DNA of 5,151 bases from Acidimicrobiaceae bacterium (GTDB lineage: Bacteria > Actinomycetota > Acidimicrobiia > Acidimicrobiales > Microtrichaceae): contig DORQ01000171.1 of NCBI GenBank assembly GCA_003514205.1, positions 1 through 5,151 of the forward strand, given 5' to 3'. The position numbers and the translations under genes were made by a program. Positions 4,825-5,151 of the stretch are shown piece by piece. Numbering within the stretch: the stretch's first letter is position 1; each line of letters begins with the position of its first letter. The notes beneath the pieces are model-generated. The model searched no databases. It had not been told where the DNA came from and worked only from the letters and a program-made list of their open reading frames with translations.

Positions 4825-5151
4825 ATGGTGGTCGTGATGGAAACGACCGGTGGAAAATCGACCGCACCCGAGGATCTCATCGAACCCGGCCCTGAGGCCC
4901 CGCCCACCCGACTCATGGTCCTTGGGTTGACCCATCGCGACGGATCTCTTCGAGCCTCGGAGATCTATCGTGTCGCGGAGGCCGTTGGGCTGTCTGACGA
5001 CCAGATCCGCGGTTGCCTTCGCCGGCTGGTCGCCGAGGAACTCTTTACCCGAGAGGGCGAGGGCCGCGACGCTCAGTACCTCGCAACGACGACGGGGCTC
5101 TCGGTCCTTGAGTCCACCAAACAGCGGCACCTCCTTGCGTACGCTCAGGAC
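4825..5151 (+). CDS. PaaX-like winged-helix transcriptional regulator, N-terminal part; 3' end cut by window edge
   Basis: An open frame of 109 codons runs from ATG 4825 off the right edge; an in-frame stop at 4798-4800 bounds it upstream. Residues 1-27 are a variable, Pro/Glu-rich start. Residues about 29-88 look like a winged helix-turn-helix: helix 1 near 29-37, a second helix 45-54 (SEIYRVAEAV), recognition helix 57-70 (SDDQIRGCLRRLVA), then a wing with the G-x-G-R...Y-L pattern at 78-87. The 'R-x2-L-R-R-L-V-x-E' followed by a charged wing resembles the N-terminal domain of PaaX, the phenylacetyl-CoA-responsive repressor, but the effector domain lies outside the window, so ligand and targets are unknown. 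The start is uncertain: ATG 4825, GTG 4828, GTG 4834 and ATG 4837 are all in frame, and none has a strong Shine-Dalgarno. GGTGG at 4827-4831 weakly favours 4837. It lies 50 bases after cysH on the same strand. Confidence 0.68.
   Translation, partial: MVVVMETTGGKSTAPEDLIEPGPEAPPTRLMVLGLTHRDGSLRASEIYRVAEAVGLSDDQIRGCLRRLVAEELFTREGEGRDAQYLATTTGLSVLESTKQRHLLAYAQD

Noticed and set aside
4792..5130. Minus-strand open frame of 112 codons at the right end
   Set aside because: The plus strand here gives a coherent winged-helix protein open to the window edge, while this frame has no start signal or domain. It is taken as a shadow.

Overview
The window reads as part of a high-GC (about 60% by eye) actinobacterial chromosome. 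A class II (plant-type) DAHP synthase, an APS-type CysH, a PaaX-like winged-helix regulator and an exported protein with a long Thr/Ser linker together suggest Actinomycetota, possibly the Acidimicrobiia. That placement is inference from gene style; no rRNA or other phylogenetic marker is present.

Layout, left to right. (1) Positions 681 to 1, minus strand: the first 227 residues of a secreted protein (signal peptide, a domain flanked by two cysteines, then a Thr-rich linker), cut by the window edge. (2) Positions 682-886: a 205-base divergent intergenic region with a good sigma70-type promoter for the leftward gene. (3) Positions 887-2248, plus: complete class II DAHP synthase, first step of the shikimate pathway. 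(4) Positions 2249-2300: a short gap with a promoter-like sequence and a hairpin that buries the next gene's Shine-Dalgarno sequence. (5) Positions 2301-4070, plus: a 589-residue sirohaem/[4Fe-4S] nitrite/sulfite reductase. (6) Positions 4070-4774, plus: CysH of the iron-sulfur APS reductase class, overlapping the previous gene by one base (TGATG). (7) Positions 4825-5151, plus: the N-terminal DNA-binding part of a PaaX-like regulator, cut by the right edge.

The reductase and cysH form a clear two-gene assimilatory sulfate reduction unit: CysH reduces APS to sulfite and the reductase takes sulfite to sulfide for cysteine synthesis. The overlap with cysH is the main reason to call the reductase a sulfite rather than a nitrite reductase. 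DAHP synthase lies 52 bases upstream in the same direction and may be co-transcribed, but has no direct biochemical link to sulfur reduction.

The most interesting point is inside the reductase. Both pseudo-symmetric halves carry a full C-x5-C...C-x3-C set (C130/C136/C174/C178 and C417/C423/C459/C463), whereas characterised single-chain sulfite and nitrite reductases keep it only in the C-terminal half. The protein may hold a second iron-sulfur or sirohaem centre. It also keeps a Tyr/Cys pair (Y44, C120) at positions matching the covalent Tyr-Cys link of Mycobacterium tuberculosis NirA. No mobile element, CRISPR array, tRNA or rRNA was seen.
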